From positions 1 through 49,135 of IMG/VR virus record IMGVR_UViG_3300042111_000485: 49,135 nucleotides of DNA; one strand, given 5' to 3'. This document shows, piece after piece, positions 24,065 through 32,461 of the stretch. Source of the stretch: a virus. Every line of letters starts with the position of its first letter. Positions within the stretch are counted from its first letter, which is position 1. The notes beneath the pieces were generated by a model. That model ran no database searches. It was not told where the DNA came from and was given only the letters and a program-made list of their open reading frames with translations. The position numbers were made by a program, and so were the translations under genes.

Positions 24065-24723
24065 GTGGTTGCACCTTTGCGTTCCGCCTCGTCGAAGCGG
24101 TGGCCGATCCGATTGGCCAGGGTGCTGACCCAACGGCGCGAGGCACTGTCGATGTCGAGTTTCTTCTTCAGGGTCACCTGGGGCACAAGCAGGAACATTG
24201 GTACCGTGACCAGGCCTTGCCCAGTGGTTTGCGCCTTCTGCGACGCCACCGAGAAACCGCCGCGCTGACCCTGGCGGGCACGCTGGTTTTCTGCGACGAG
24301 GAGCGAAGGCTTGCCCCGGCGGTAGACGAAGCGCAGGCGCTGGCCGCGGAGTTTTTCCCAAAGGCCGGGGGTCATGCGTTTGCCACGCGGGCCTTTGCCA
24401 GCAGCAGGTAGCGGGATCGCCAGCCAAAAGCCGTCCTTGGAACGGATGGTCGTGCCCTGGTCATGGGCACCCACCACCTCAGGGGCCCGGCTGTAGACCA
24501 GGCCCGCCGCCTTGATGCTCATCTGGCCCTTGGGGTAGACCTCACCACGCCAGATGTTGGCCAGGCGCTGACCCAAGCCGGCGCCCGTGATCTGGTTGCG
24601 CAGTTCGGTCTTGAGCCCGTCGGTGACTTCGCGGATCGAGTGCGTCACGGCCTGCTCGGCAATGCGCACCTCTTCAAGCAGCATCCGGTCCAGGTCACCG
24701 GACAAAGCCGCCATCAGCCTCAT
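24061..24723 (-). CDS. DUF6441-family minor tail protein (gpZ-like position)
   Basis: A 220-aa protein of the DUF6441 family, found between head-tail joining and tail terminator genes. Basic segment GKGPRGKRMTPGLWEKLRGQ and VPMFLLVPQVTLKKKLDID are characteristic. Its position matches lambda Z, which is needed for tail completion. Overlaps by 4 nt on both sides. Confidence 0.75.
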   Translation of the reverse strand: MRLMAALSGDLDRMLLEEVRIAEQAVTHSIREVTDGLKTELRNQITGAGLGQRLANIWRGEVYPKGQMSIKAAGLVYSRAPEVVGAHDQGTTIRSKDGFWLAIPLPAAGKGPRGKRMTPGLWEKLRGQRLRFVYRRGKPSLLVAENQRARQGQRGGFSVASQKAQTTGQGLVTVPMFLLVPQVTLKKKLDIDSASRRWVSTLANRIGHRFDEAERKGATT

Positions 24724-25028
24724 ACCGGTGCTCCGGTCAGCGTCCAGATCAGTCTGTGGCGATCGGCCAGCGGCTCCCCCACGACCTGGTAGGTCTGATC
24801 AGCCACGGTGAAACGTTCCCCCTCGCGGGGTGATGCCACGGCACTGGCCATCACATCAAACCGGTGGGTGGCCAGTGCCAACCGGGTATCGCCAAAGGAT
24901 TCGACAATGTCGGCCTGCTTGGCGATGAACCGGATGGCGACTTCTCGGCCATCGGCCAGACGGTAGGTGCCAAGCACCCCCAGCCGGGCAAAGAGCCGCG
25001 AGATCGCTCGCTCAAAGGCAGCATGCAT
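24720..25028 (-). CDS. Head-tail joining protein (gpFII-like)
   Basis: A 102-aa protein with the small beta-rich make-up of lambda FII-type attachment proteins (FERAISRLFARLGVLGTYRL, then FTVADQTYQVVGEPLADRHRL). It begins directly after the capsid gene (stop at 25032, start at 25028) and overlaps the next gene by 4 nt. Confidence 0.75.
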   Translation of the reverse strand: MHAAFERAISRLFARLGVLGTYRLADGREVAIRFIAKQADIVESFGDTRLALATHRFDVMASAVASPREGERFTVADQTYQVVGEPLADRHRLIWTLTGAPV

Positions 25029-25031
25029 GAA

Positions 25032-26033
25032 TCAAGCCGTCAGTTTGATCAGCACGCCGGGACGATGGCACATCGGCAGCGGGTTGCTCTGCGTGTGCAG
25101 GTCGGTGCCCCGGTCGAACTGGCGTGGCGCCTGCTTGGCATAGACCGGCTGGCCCAGGGTGTTGACCGTCTCGTTGAAGTCCGCGGGCGCAAAGTAGGTG
25201 CCAAAGGTGTCCACTGTGCCGACGGGGAAGCAATGCGCTTCGCCGTCCGCGATGAACTTGCGCACCGTGCCATCGGCCGAGCTGGCCTGGCCCCGGTACT
25301 CCTCGAAGGTGATGCCGCCGTAGGTAAAACCTGTGCGCACATCCTCGCGCAGCCAGGCGCCTTCCTGGAACCGGGAGTAGGACTCCACGACGTTGGCGTG
25401 GCCGGTCAGCGCCTCGAAGAAAGACGGCGAGCACAGGCAGCGCACGCCGGTCATGAATTCGCCTTGCAGAGCCTTTTCCATTTCGCCGAGGACCTTGACG
25501 CACTTGCTGCGGATGTTGGTCTTGGCATCTGCCAGACCCAGCGACAGGGTGGTCGCCTCGATGCCAAACTCGTCGTAGAGGTTGTAGATGGTCGAGCCAT
25601 CGGCATCCAGGATCTCTCCCTTCAAGGCGCCCATGCGCAGGTGCTCCAGCGTGATGGCGTGCTTGTTGCGCATGGTCTCCAGGTGCCGAGCCAGCACGCC
25701 AGCCAGGGTTTCGAGCTCGGTTTCCGAGCCAAAGGCGCGGATACCCTGGACCTCTTCGGGCAGCACCACGTCGTCGTGCGGGATGTGGGGGATGACGAAG
25801 GAGCGGACCTTGCGCTTGCCACGGGTGCCCACGGTGCCGGGCGAGCCTGGGGGCATGGTGGGCAGCAGGTTCAGAACGCCGTTGCGCTCTTCGATGATGA
25901 TTTGCCGAAAGCGCGTGGGCTTGGCCGGGAAAAGGTTGAGGTCTTCCAGCCGGCCGTAGCGGTTGGGCACCAGGTTGATGGCGGCCGTGAGGTTGGCCAT
26001 GCTGAAGGCCGGGTTGGCAAAGAGGTTCTGCAT
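25032..26033 (-). CDS. Major capsid protein (gpE-like)
   Basis: A 333-aa HK97-fold capsid protein of the lambda E family (341 aa in lambda). Typical segments are LFPAKPTRFRQIIIEERNGV, FVIPHIPHDDVVLPEEVQG (both near the N-terminus) and DGEAHCFPVGTVDTFGTYFA in the C-terminal part. The ATG at 26033 (MQNLFANPAF) has CTGGAG upstream. It follows the gpD-like decoration protein, the same order as in lambda. Confidence 0.93.
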   Translation of the reverse strand: MQNLFANPAFSMANLTAAINLVPNRYGRLEDLNLFPAKPTRFRQIIIEERNGVLNLLPTMPPGSPGTVGTRGKRKVRSFVIPHIPHDDVVLPEEVQGIRAFGSETELETLAGVLARHLETMRNKHAITLEHLRMGALKGEILDADGSTIYNLYDEFGIEATTLSLGLADAKTNIRSKCVKVLGEMEKALQGEFMTGVRCLCSPSFFEALTGHANVVESYSRFQEGAWLREDVRTGFTYGGITFEEYRGQASSADGTVRKFIADGEAHCFPVGTVDTFGTYFAPADFNETVNTLGQPVYAKQAPRQFDRGTDLHTQSNPLPMCHRPGVLIKLTA

Positions 26034-26052
26034 GTGAAACTCCAGAAATGAC

Positions 26053-26085
26053 AAAACCCGCACAAGCCAAACGGCTAAGGCGGGG
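26053..26085 (-). terminator. Terminator-like hairpin between decoration and capsid genes
   Basis: On the minus strand the stem CCCGC/GCGGG (26080-26084 and 26057-26061) with an inner AGCC/GGCT pairing is followed by TTTT. It sits 20 nt before the capsid start. It could attenuate transcription, protect an mRNA end or act on capsid translation. Located inside an essential operon, it cannot terminate fully. Confidence 0.5.
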
Positions 26086-26132
26086 TCAAGAGGGTGGGCT
26101 GGACGGGGTACGGGTGGGTCAGGCGCCGGGGT

Positions 26133-26510
26133 TTAAGCGCTGGCGCGCACCAGCACGCCACGCTCGGCCAGTTGCTGCTCGTAAGCGGTGCGCTGGGCAC
26201 CGGTGAGCGCGATCGGCCAGACCAGCGCGGTCTTGGCCACGATGGCGTGACGCGTGATCAAGATGGCATCCGTGTGATCGGCATTGGTCGCATCGACGGC
26301 GTTGGCCAGCACGCCCATGGCGAGCTGGGTGCCGTCGGTGGCCGCAGGGTCGATGGCGTAGTGCTTGCCGTCGCTGGCACTGCGCCCCAGCACCGTGCCC
26401 AGGGGCAGGTTTTGGCCGGCGGCGACGGTGGCCACCTCGCGGGAATAACGGTTGGGCGCTTCGTACTTCAAGAGATCGCCCAGGTTGTTTTGCTCGGTGA
26501 TGACGGGCAT
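26133..26510 (-). CDS. Head decoration protein (gpD-like)
   Basis: A 125-aa capsid-stabilising trimer protein like lambda gpD (110 aa). LGDLLKYEAPNRYSREVATV, then LPLGTVLGR and the ILITRHAIVAKTAL segment match the family. AAAGGA lies before the ATG. Placed between the protease/scaffold and capsid genes. Confidence 0.88.
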   Translation of the reverse strand: MPVITEQNNLGDLLKYEAPNRYSREVATVAAGQNLPLGTVLGRSASDGKHYAIDPAATDGTQLAMGVLANAVDATNADHTDAILITRHAIVAKTALVWPIALTGAQRTAYEQQLAERGVLVRASA

Positions 26511-26524
26511 GGCTGATTCCTTTC

Positions 26525-26896
26525 TCAGGCTTGGGCGGTGAGCTTTTTGACGGCCGCCACGATGGGCGAGGCCTCGGGGCGATCCGGTAACTGGGTGCCC
26601 GCGTTCACGGTGATCGTGGAGCGGATGTCGGCTGCCTCGGATTGCGCGGCACGGGCGTCAATGAGGACGCGGCGCACATCGGCTTGGGATTTGCCCGCGG
26701 CGATGAACTCGGCCGCACGGTCGGGGCAGCCCGCGAGCAGGCACAGCTCGGCGATGGCCTGCGCCGCGAGGCTTACCTCGAGCTTGGCGTTGGCAACAAG
26801 CTTTTCAGCGTCGACCAAACCGATCGTGTCGGGCGCGGGGTTGTTGGGGACGGCGGGGTTGTCGGGGGTGTCGGGGATGTCCTGGGGATCAGGCAT
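26525..26896 (-). CDS. Capsid scaffold protein from internal start (Nu3-like)
   Basis: In-frame internal start at residue 306 of the protease gene: MPDPQDIPDTPDNP, with AAGGAG exactly six bases upstream, as good as any ribosome site in the late operon. The product of 123 aa would equal the scaffold domain alone, copying the lambda C/Nu3 nested arrangement. Confidence 0.7.
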   Translation of the reverse strand: MPDPQDIPDTPDNPAVPNNPAPDTIGLVDAEKLVANAKLEVSLAAQAIAELCLLAGCPDRAAEFIAAGKSQADVRRVLIDARAAQSEAADIRSTITVNAGTQLPDRPEASPIVAAVKKLTAQA

Positions 26897-27811
26897 GGAG
26901 AGCTCCTTGAGGGGATGTGCCGCCTCAGCACGGATGACGCCCCGCACCTGAGACGGCGGATGGGCAAGGACGTTGTGATGGGAGTGGAGAAACTGATCAA
27001 ATTCGGCCAACGTTGCCTCCAGCGTCTGAACCCCGTCGGCCAAGCCCTGATCCACGGCACGGCTGCCAAAGAACAACCCCGCCTCGGTGGCGCGCACATC
27101 ACCTAGATCCAGTCCGCGCATGGCGGACACGTGCTCAGTGAAGATCGCGTAGAGACGATCGACCTCGCCTTGAAGTTCTGTCTTAGCCGTATCCGTCAGC
27201 GGCTCGTGGGGTGAGTAGTCGTTTTTGTGGGCCCCCGCCGTGATCGCGGTGTAACGGTAGCCGTCTTTGGCGTCCTTGACCGACTGGTCCACATGCAATG
27301 CAATCACGCCGATGGAGCCGACACCACCCGTTTCCGTCACGAACAGGCGTTTAGCGCTGGCGGCGATGGCATAGGCGGCGGAATACGCCGCGTCATTGGC
27401 CACCGCCCAGACGGGTTTGCGAGCCGCCACCTCGCGCACCCGTCGGGCCAACTCAAAACTGCCCGAGGCCTCGCCTCCGGGCGAGTCGATGTCCAGCAAG
27501 ATGCCACTGACCTGGGGATTGGCCAGGGCAGCGTCGAGCATCGCTGCGATCTCGCCATAGGAGGTCAGACCCGAGGCGGCCTCCACACCGAGCGCGCGCT
27601 TGACCATTGAGCCGTGGATTGGGATCACGGCAATCCCCGCCGGGGCTGCAACGGACGACGGGCGCGGGAAGGCAGTCATGTCCATCATCGGTATCGCTGG
27701 CACGTCGGCCATGCCAATGCGCGGCCCGACCACGGACAGGATCACGTCCAGCTTGGGGCGGTGGATGAGCAAGGGCGTCTCAATAAGGCGAGAGGCCAGC
27801 AAAGTCAGCAT
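26525..27811 (-). CDS. Prohead protease with scaffold tail (S49 family, lambda C-like)
   Basis: A 428-aa capsid maturation protease. The S49/ClpP-like fold shows IDSPGGEASGS (about 108-118), the likely nucleophile Ser144 in YSAAYAIA and a candidate general-base Lys196, with the dyad spacing (52) expected for phage S49 proteases, plus GGVGSIGVIALH. The C-terminal 120 residues (Pro/Asp-rich linker then an Ala-rich helix) are the scaffold. The ATG follows AAGGAG by nine bases. Confidence 0.9.
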   Translation of the reverse strand: MLTLLASRLIETPLLIHRPKLDVILSVVGPRIGMADVPAIPMMDMTAFPRPSSVAAPAGIAVIPIHGSMVKRALGVEAASGLTSYGEIAAMLDAALANPQVSGILLDIDSPGGEASGSFELARRVREVAARKPVWAVANDAAYSAAYAIAASAKRLFVTETGGVGSIGVIALHVDQSVKDAKDGYRYTAITAGAHKNDYSPHEPLTDTAKTELQGEVDRLYAIFTEHVSAMRGLDLGDVRATEAGLFFGSRAVDQGLADGVQTLEATLAEFDQFLHSHHNVLAHPPSQVRGVIRAEAAHPLKELSMPDPQDIPDTPDNPAVPNNPAPDTIGLVDAEKLVANAKLEVSLAAQAIAELCLLAGCPDRAAEFIAAGKSQADVRRVLIDARAAQSEAADIRSTITVNAGTQLPDRPEASPIVAAVKKLTAQA

Positions 27812-27815
27812 GGGG

Positions 27816-27847
27816 TTGAACTCCTTGCACAGGCTTACTACAATTGT
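27816..27847 (+). promoter_or_regulatory. Promoter of the ParDE-like pair
   Basis: TTGAAC (27816-27821) and TACAAT (27839-27844) are spaced 17 nt. The 8-bp palindrome ACAATTGT (27840-27847) overlaps the -10 box and may be an antitoxin operator. Confidence 0.6.
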
Positions 27848-27873
27848 GGAAAAGATCGATTGCGGGTAATGCC

Positions 27874-28149
27874 ATGACCACGTCCACCTCCACGTCCACC
27901 TCCACGTCTACCTCCACGTCCACTTCCATCTCGATACGGATCGACCAGTCGCTTTACGACCAGGCACGCAGCGAAGCTGCGGTGGAGCACCGAACCATTG
28001 CAGGTCAGGTCGAGTACTGGGCCAAGATCGGCCGCGCCGCCCTGGACAACCCTGACCTTCCCGTCAGCTTCCTTGCTGAGTCCTTGGCCTCGATGGCCGA
28101 GCCGCGCGAGACAACCACGCCGTTTGTGCCCAGAAGCCGCCGGCAATGA
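27874..28149 (+). CDS. ParD-like antitoxin
   Basis: A 91-aa antitoxin. The N-terminus is a Thr-Ser repeat encoded by a 12-bp unit (ACGTCCACCTCC type) repeated several times, then a ribbon-helix-helix (SISIRIDQSLYDQARSEAAV) and HRTIAGQVEYWAKIGRAAL, typical of ParD-like antitoxins. It overlaps the toxin gene by 4 nt (ATGA) and sits antisense between protease and portal genes. The Thr-Ser tract is probably variable in length through replication slippage. Confidence 0.8.
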   Translation: MTTSTSTSTSTSTSTSTSISIRIDQSLYDQARSEAAVEHRTIAGQVEYWAKIGRAALDNPDLPVSFLAESLASMAEPRETTTPFVPRSRRQ

Positions 28150-28427
28150 GCTATCAGCTGGCGCAAACCCGCCGATTCGCGCGCGCTTACAAAAAACTTC
28201 AGGACAACGTCGCCGCCGATGTGGACGCGGCAGCGGCGCAGGTTTCACTCGACCCCTCGATCGGCGAGCGCAAAAAAGGGGACTTGGCGGCTTTGCAGGT
28301 GTACAAGTTCCGCAGCCAAGGCCAGCTGTACCTGCTGGGCTACACCGTCGATGACCACATCCGCCTGGTCTACCTCGAGGCCGTGGGGCCTCACGAAAAC
28401 TTCTATCGCGACCTCAAGCGCTCTTAG
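28146..28427 (+). CDS. RelE/ParE-family toxin
   Basis: A 93-aa toxin of the RelE/ParE superfamily; members cleave ribosome-bound mRNA or poison gyrase. FARAYKKLQDN begins the fold and the C-terminal LYLLGYTV, LVYLEAVGPHENFYRDLKR is the family signature. Its 3' end overlaps the 3' end of the convergent portal gene by 14 nt. Confidence 0.85.
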   Translation: MSYQLAQTRRFARAYKKLQDNVAADVDAAAAQVSLDPSIGERKKGDLAALQVYKFRSQGQLYLLGYTVDDHIRLVYLEAVGPHENFYRDLKRS

Positions 28428-29925
28428 CCGCATCGTCGGCAAGGACATCCGGCACTGCCCCCACCGACCCGACACCGAGATCTGGTGCTTGGTCGTGCCG
28501 GGCATCGGAGTCAAAGACCAGTCCCAGTGCATCGGCCCGGGCGTTGTCAGCGGCGATTTCGCGGTCCACGTCTTCGGCGTCGTAGCCGTTGCCAGAGATG
28601 GCTTCTGATCGGCTCATGAGGCCCGCCCGGATGGCGAGCTTCATGGCGTTGAACTCCTTTTGCGGATCGACCCAGCTCCAGCCCTGCGGGATCCACTTGG
28701 CGGTCTGGTAGGTGCGGCGATCCTTCCTGTAACCGGGTAGATCAATCGCCCCTTCCAGCACCGCCTGGTCCATCCAGGCCCTCCAGATGGGTCGGCACAG
28801 CTGGTGCACGAGCACGCCGTGCTGTAGGGCCTCGCAGCGGCGTCGAAACTCCAGCAAACCCGCCCGGATGGAGGAGTAGTTCACCTGCGTCAGGTCCCCG
28901 GTGAGCATCTCGTAGGTGATCCCCATGGCAGCGGCCACCGCACGGAACTGCTGGCGCATGAATTCGGCATAAGAACTGCCGACATCAGCGGGCGCCGAGA
29001 ACTTGATGTCCTCCCCGGGCTCCAGGAGCTGAAGCGTGCCAGGCTCCATGCCCGCAAGTGCCACGCCATGGGCGTCGGCCGCCGACTCGCCCAGGAGGTT
29101 GTCTTCCGGGGCCATGCGGGTGATGAAGCCCGCGAACATCGCGGCCGTCTTCTTGCGCACCAGCTCAGCGTCGTCGTACTGGTCCAGTTCATTGAGTTTG
29201 ACCAACGCCCGGGTGAGCCAGGGCTCGCCCCGGATCTGCCCGGGCCTCAAGGGGCGAAACAGGTGAATCACTTCACGGGCATCCACCCGCACGGTGTCCA
29301 TCCCACCCTGGCTGGACATCGGCGCCAACAGCCCGTCGTTCGGGTGGGATCGGTACAGGTGGTACGCCAGCCGGCGCCCCAGCCGATCAAATTCGATCCC
29401 CGCCCGAATGACATTACCGCCGGACAGATCCCGGTTCATGGTGGTCGGCAGGTGCTCGGCTTCGAGCACCTGGATCTGCAGGGCCACCGGCAGGCCATCT
29501 TCAACGCGGCGGTAACGCAGCCGAACGAGTGCCTCGCCGCCTTCGAGCATGGCCCGGGTGGCCAGGGCCTGCAGGCCGTAAAAGTCGGTCAAGCTGGCGG
29601 CGTCCGCTTGCTCGCACCAGTCCCACCACAGGCTCTGGATCGCCTCCCGGGTGGTTTGATCTGACACCATGCTCTGCGGCTTGATACCCGTGCCGATGGC
29701 GTTGGCCACAAAGGCCTCCATCCCCGCGGCGGCCCAGGCGTTGCGCCGCACCAGGTCGCGGCTTTTGGCGCGCAATTCGTCCTGCGCCAGGGACAGGGCC
29801 GCTACAGCCCCCGGGTTGCTGGGCATCCAAGACAGCGCCCTGCGCCCTCCCCCTCCCCCGGCGCCGTCGTAGACCGGCGGCGCGCCAAAGAGCCGGCGCC
29901 TCAATTGTCCGAGCCACGCCATCAC
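28414..29925 (-). CDS. Portal protein (lambda family)
   Basis: A 503-aa portal subunit of the dodecameric DNA gate. Family motifs: RDLVRRNAWAAAGMEAFVAN, the GIEFDRLGRRLAYHLYRSHP segment, IHLFRPLRPGQIRGEPWLT, and GITYEMLTGDLTQVNYSSIR. Overlaps gpW by 4 nt. Length near lambda B (533 aa). Confidence 0.93.
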   Translation of the reverse strand: MMAWLGQLRRRLFGAPPVYDGAGGGGGRRALSWMPSNPGAVAALSLAQDELRAKSRDLVRRNAWAAAGMEAFVANAIGTGIKPQSMVSDQTTREAIQSLWWDWCEQADAASLTDFYGLQALATRAMLEGGEALVRLRYRRVEDGLPVALQIQVLEAEHLPTTMNRDLSGGNVIRAGIEFDRLGRRLAYHLYRSHPNDGLLAPMSSQGGMDTVRVDAREVIHLFRPLRPGQIRGEPWLTRALVKLNELDQYDDAELVRKKTAAMFAGFITRMAPEDNLLGESAADAHGVALAGMEPGTLQLLEPGEDIKFSAPADVGSSYAEFMRQQFRAVAAAMGITYEMLTGDLTQVNYSSIRAGLLEFRRRCEALQHGVLVHQLCRPIWRAWMDQAVLEGAIDLPGYRKDRRTYQTAKWIPQGWSWVDPQKEFNAMKLAIRAGLMSRSEAISGNGYDAEDVDREIAADNARADALGLVFDSDARHDQAPDLGVGSVGAVPDVLADDAAKSA

Positions 29926-30179
29926 AGCCCCTTGGCGGTGAGAACGCGAATCTGCCGCGTTTTGACTCGACCGGCCTGGCTGGCCAGTGCGGACTGCACC
30001 TGGGCAATGGCGGCCTGGAGGTCCGCGACGCTGCGGTATTCGACGCTTTTGCCGTCGTAGGCCACGCGCTGCTCACCACTGGCCAGTGCCTCTTGCAGGG
30101 CCTCCAGATGCCGCGGCGTAAAGCCAGCAGTGCCTCCAGATGAATCGGTTCCAGACGGACGGGTCATGGGTGCTTTCAT
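29922..30179 (-). CDS. Head completion protein (gpW-like)
   Basis: An 85-aa protein. SVEYRSVADLQAAIAQVQSAL is the gpW core that binds the portal and completes the head. ATGA overlaps on both sides (terminase and portal). A Ser/Thr/Gly-rich N-terminal extension precedes the core. Confidence 0.8.
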   Translation of the reverse strand: MKAPMTRPSGTDSSGGTAGFTPRHLEALQEALASGEQRVAYDGKSVEYRSVADLQAAIAQVQSALASQAGRVKTRQIRVLTAKGL

Positions 30180-32443
30180 TTCATCCAGTTGCTGCGGATC
30201 ACCCGCCGAGAAGGGGTGGCCACCGCCGGGGTTGTGGACAGAGCAGAGCCTGCCATCCCAGGCCGAAGCCTCAGGGGCAGTGCAAGGGGCTGAACGGGTC
30301 CCAGGTCATTGGCTTGCGTTTGCGGGTGGGAGGCATTGGCTGCTGGAACAGCCCCTTCAGAGCTCAAGGCATCTTGCGATTCCGAGTCGCCGCTCACCCC
30401 CGCCGCCTCACGACCTTCACCCTGCGGGGAAGGCAACGAGCCTGGCACTTCAGAAAGTGGCGCCGGCCCGCTTTGCTGCGCCATCAAGAACTCGGGCGTC
30501 TCAAAGCCGGGCCGCACCGGAAACAGCCCGTCCATGCGCAGCTCAGGCGGCTCCGGGCCCACCGGTATGCCCAGCTGGCGTTCGAGCTCGAGCCAGTGGC
30601 GCTCCTCAAAGCGGTCCAGGCCCGCCAAGTTCGCGGCTGCGCGGGCGTAGACGTAGCAGTCCAGCGCCTCATTGCGCTCGCGGATCTTTTGCCACTCACG
30701 GAAGGGAAATCCATTGCGATCGCGCCGGGTGATGAGTTGCTCAGAGCACAGCTGCTGCACATACTCCGCATCCACCTGCGGCAGGTGCACATAGCCCTTG
30801 GGAAAAACAATCTCGCCGTCTTCGGTCACCTCCACGCTGGCGCGCAGGTGATTGAAGAGCTCCAGCTTGGCAATGCCGCCCACCACCGCATAGACCCTCA
30901 GGCCCCGGCGCAGGCGCTTGCCGCCCGTGGTCATGTCCACCGCGGTAGGCAGCCCCACCAAGGCAGCACCTCGTGCGACACCCTTCATCGGCAACAGCCG
31001 CGGATCGCGCTGGGTGCGGGTAAAGAAGTAGGCCTCCTGGGTGGCGTAGCCGGTGTCCAGGCCCATGCGCACCAGGCGCATCGTCACGCCACTGGCATGA
31101 GTCCAGCTTTCTTGCAGCATCTCGCCCAGGCGCCGCCACACCGAATCGCGTGCGGTGTCCCCTCCGAGCACCCGGTGCTCGATGAGCCAGGCGTGTTGCT
31201 GGCGGCCAAAGCCCCAGACGGACACCTCGATCCGGTCCTTTTGAACGTCAATGCCTGCCGTCAGCAGCAAGGCGCCGTAGGGGACGGTGCCGATGCGGTA
31301 GCTTTCTCTGCGCTCCAGGAGGCGCTGCCACTCGGGGGTCTCCCCCTGCTCCACCCAGGTTTCACCCAACTCGGTGTTCTTAAACGCTTTGAGCGCCACC
31401 GCAGAGCCCTGGGCCGTCTCCCAGGCCTGGGCGATTTCCTTCCAGCTGCGCCAGCCAATGGGGCTGTAAAGACTGGAGAGGTGAAATCCAGCCGTTCGGC
31501 CCTGCCCGGGGCAGGTGGCTACCCACCGACCCGACTCCAGCATCTGCGTTTTGGCATGCTCCTCAATCGGGGCCTCACAAGCCTCACACAGGTAGTGCGC
31601 CGTCTCGGGCCGCCCCCGGGTCCAGCTCAGGCGCTCAAAGCGAAGCCGCTGCTCATGCCCGCAGTGCGGACAGGGCACCAGAAAGTGACGCTGGTCCGAC
31701 TGCTCGTACTCGCGCTCGATGCGCGAGGCCCCGGCAATCGTGGGCGTCGAGACAATGAAGATCTTTCGGCGGGCAAACGTGCGGGTCCTGGCTTCGGCCA
31801 GCGAAATGGCATCGCCCTCGCCTTCGACGTCGCCGGGGTAGCCATCGACCTCATCCAAAAACAGGTAGCGCACCGGCATGGAGCGCAGGCCGACGGCGCT
31901 GTTGGCACCGGTGAGCACCAGCACCCCGCCACGAAACTCCTTGGACAGCACCGTGTTGCCCGAGTCGCGCGATCGCGCCGGCGAGATCAATGAAGAAAGC
32001 GTCTGGCTTTCTTCGATCAAGGGATCAATGCGCTGCTTGGAGTTGCGCTTGGCCATCTCCACCGTGGGAGCCACGGCCATCATGGGGCCCGGGGCCATGT
32101 GGATCACATAGCCGATCCAGTTGTTGCCCGCCTCGGTGCCGCCGATTTGCGCGCCTTTCATGAAGACCACGCGCTCGACGGGCGAGGACGGCGAGAGGCA
32201 GTCCATGATCTCCCGCAGGTAGGGCGTGCGCGCCGTGCGCCAGCGCCCAGGCTCTGAGGCCGACTTGGCCGAGAGCATCCGGTACTGATCGGCCCATTCG
32301 GAGACGCTCAGCAGCGGGTCGGGGGTCAGCCCTTCGCGCCAAGCTTGCGCGATCGCCTCCCAGCCGTCGTAGTGATCCGGCACATCGGTGTTCCCAAAAA
32401 GTTCCAGGCGAAGGACCTGCGCCTGCAAAAAGCCAGGCGCCAC
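30176..32443 (-). CDS. Terminase large subunit (GpA family)
   Basis: A 755-aa ATP-driven DNA packaging motor and nuclease. The ATPase part has FMKGAQIGGTEAGNNWIG (Walker A-like, about residue 95-110) and YLFLDEVDGYPGD (Walker B, about residue 195). A zinc-finger-like CPHCGHEQ...CEAC segment follows, then the nuclease part with GIDVQKDRIEVSVWGFGR. The last 120 residues are Pro/Ala-rich. The start is taken at GTG 32443; a downstream start is possible as no ribosome site is clear. Confidence 0.93.
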   Translation of the reverse strand: MAPGFLQAQVLRLELFGNTDVPDHYDGWEAIAQAWREGLTPDPLLSVSEWADQYRMLSAKSASEPGRWRTARTPYLREIMDCLSPSSPVERVVFMKGAQIGGTEAGNNWIGYVIHMAPGPMMAVAPTVEMAKRNSKQRIDPLIEESQTLSSLISPARSRDSGNTVLSKEFRGGVLVLTGANSAVGLRSMPVRYLFLDEVDGYPGDVEGEGDAISLAEARTRTFARRKIFIVSTPTIAGASRIEREYEQSDQRHFLVPCPHCGHEQRLRFERLSWTRGRPETAHYLCEACEAPIEEHAKTQMLESGRWVATCPGQGRTAGFHLSSLYSPIGWRSWKEIAQAWETAQGSAVALKAFKNTELGETWVEQGETPEWQRLLERRESYRIGTVPYGALLLTAGIDVQKDRIEVSVWGFGRQQHAWLIEHRVLGGDTARDSVWRRLGEMLQESWTHASGVTMRLVRMGLDTGYATQEAYFFTRTQRDPRLLPMKGVARGAALVGLPTAVDMTTGGKRLRRGLRVYAVVGGIAKLELFNHLRASVEVTEDGEIVFPKGYVHLPQVDAEYVQQLCSEQLITRRDRNGFPFREWQKIRERNEALDCYVYARAAANLAGLDRFEERHWLELERQLGIPVGPEPPELRMDGLFPVRPGFETPEFLMAQQSGPAPLSEVPGSLPSPQGEGREAAGVSGDSESQDALSSEGAVPAANASHPQTQANDLGPVQPLALPLRLRPGMAGSALSTTPAVATPSRRVIRSNWMK

Positions 32444-32461
32444 CCCAGGAGGTGCGGCGGA

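Noticed and set aside
24864-26051. 395-codon plus-strand frame opposite the capsid gene.
   Set aside because: Shadow of the capsid gene; no domain and no ribosome site.
27874-27930. The 12-bp tandem repeats as a CRISPR array.
   Set aside because: Direct short tandem repeats with no spacers, coding for Thr-Ser in the antitoxin.
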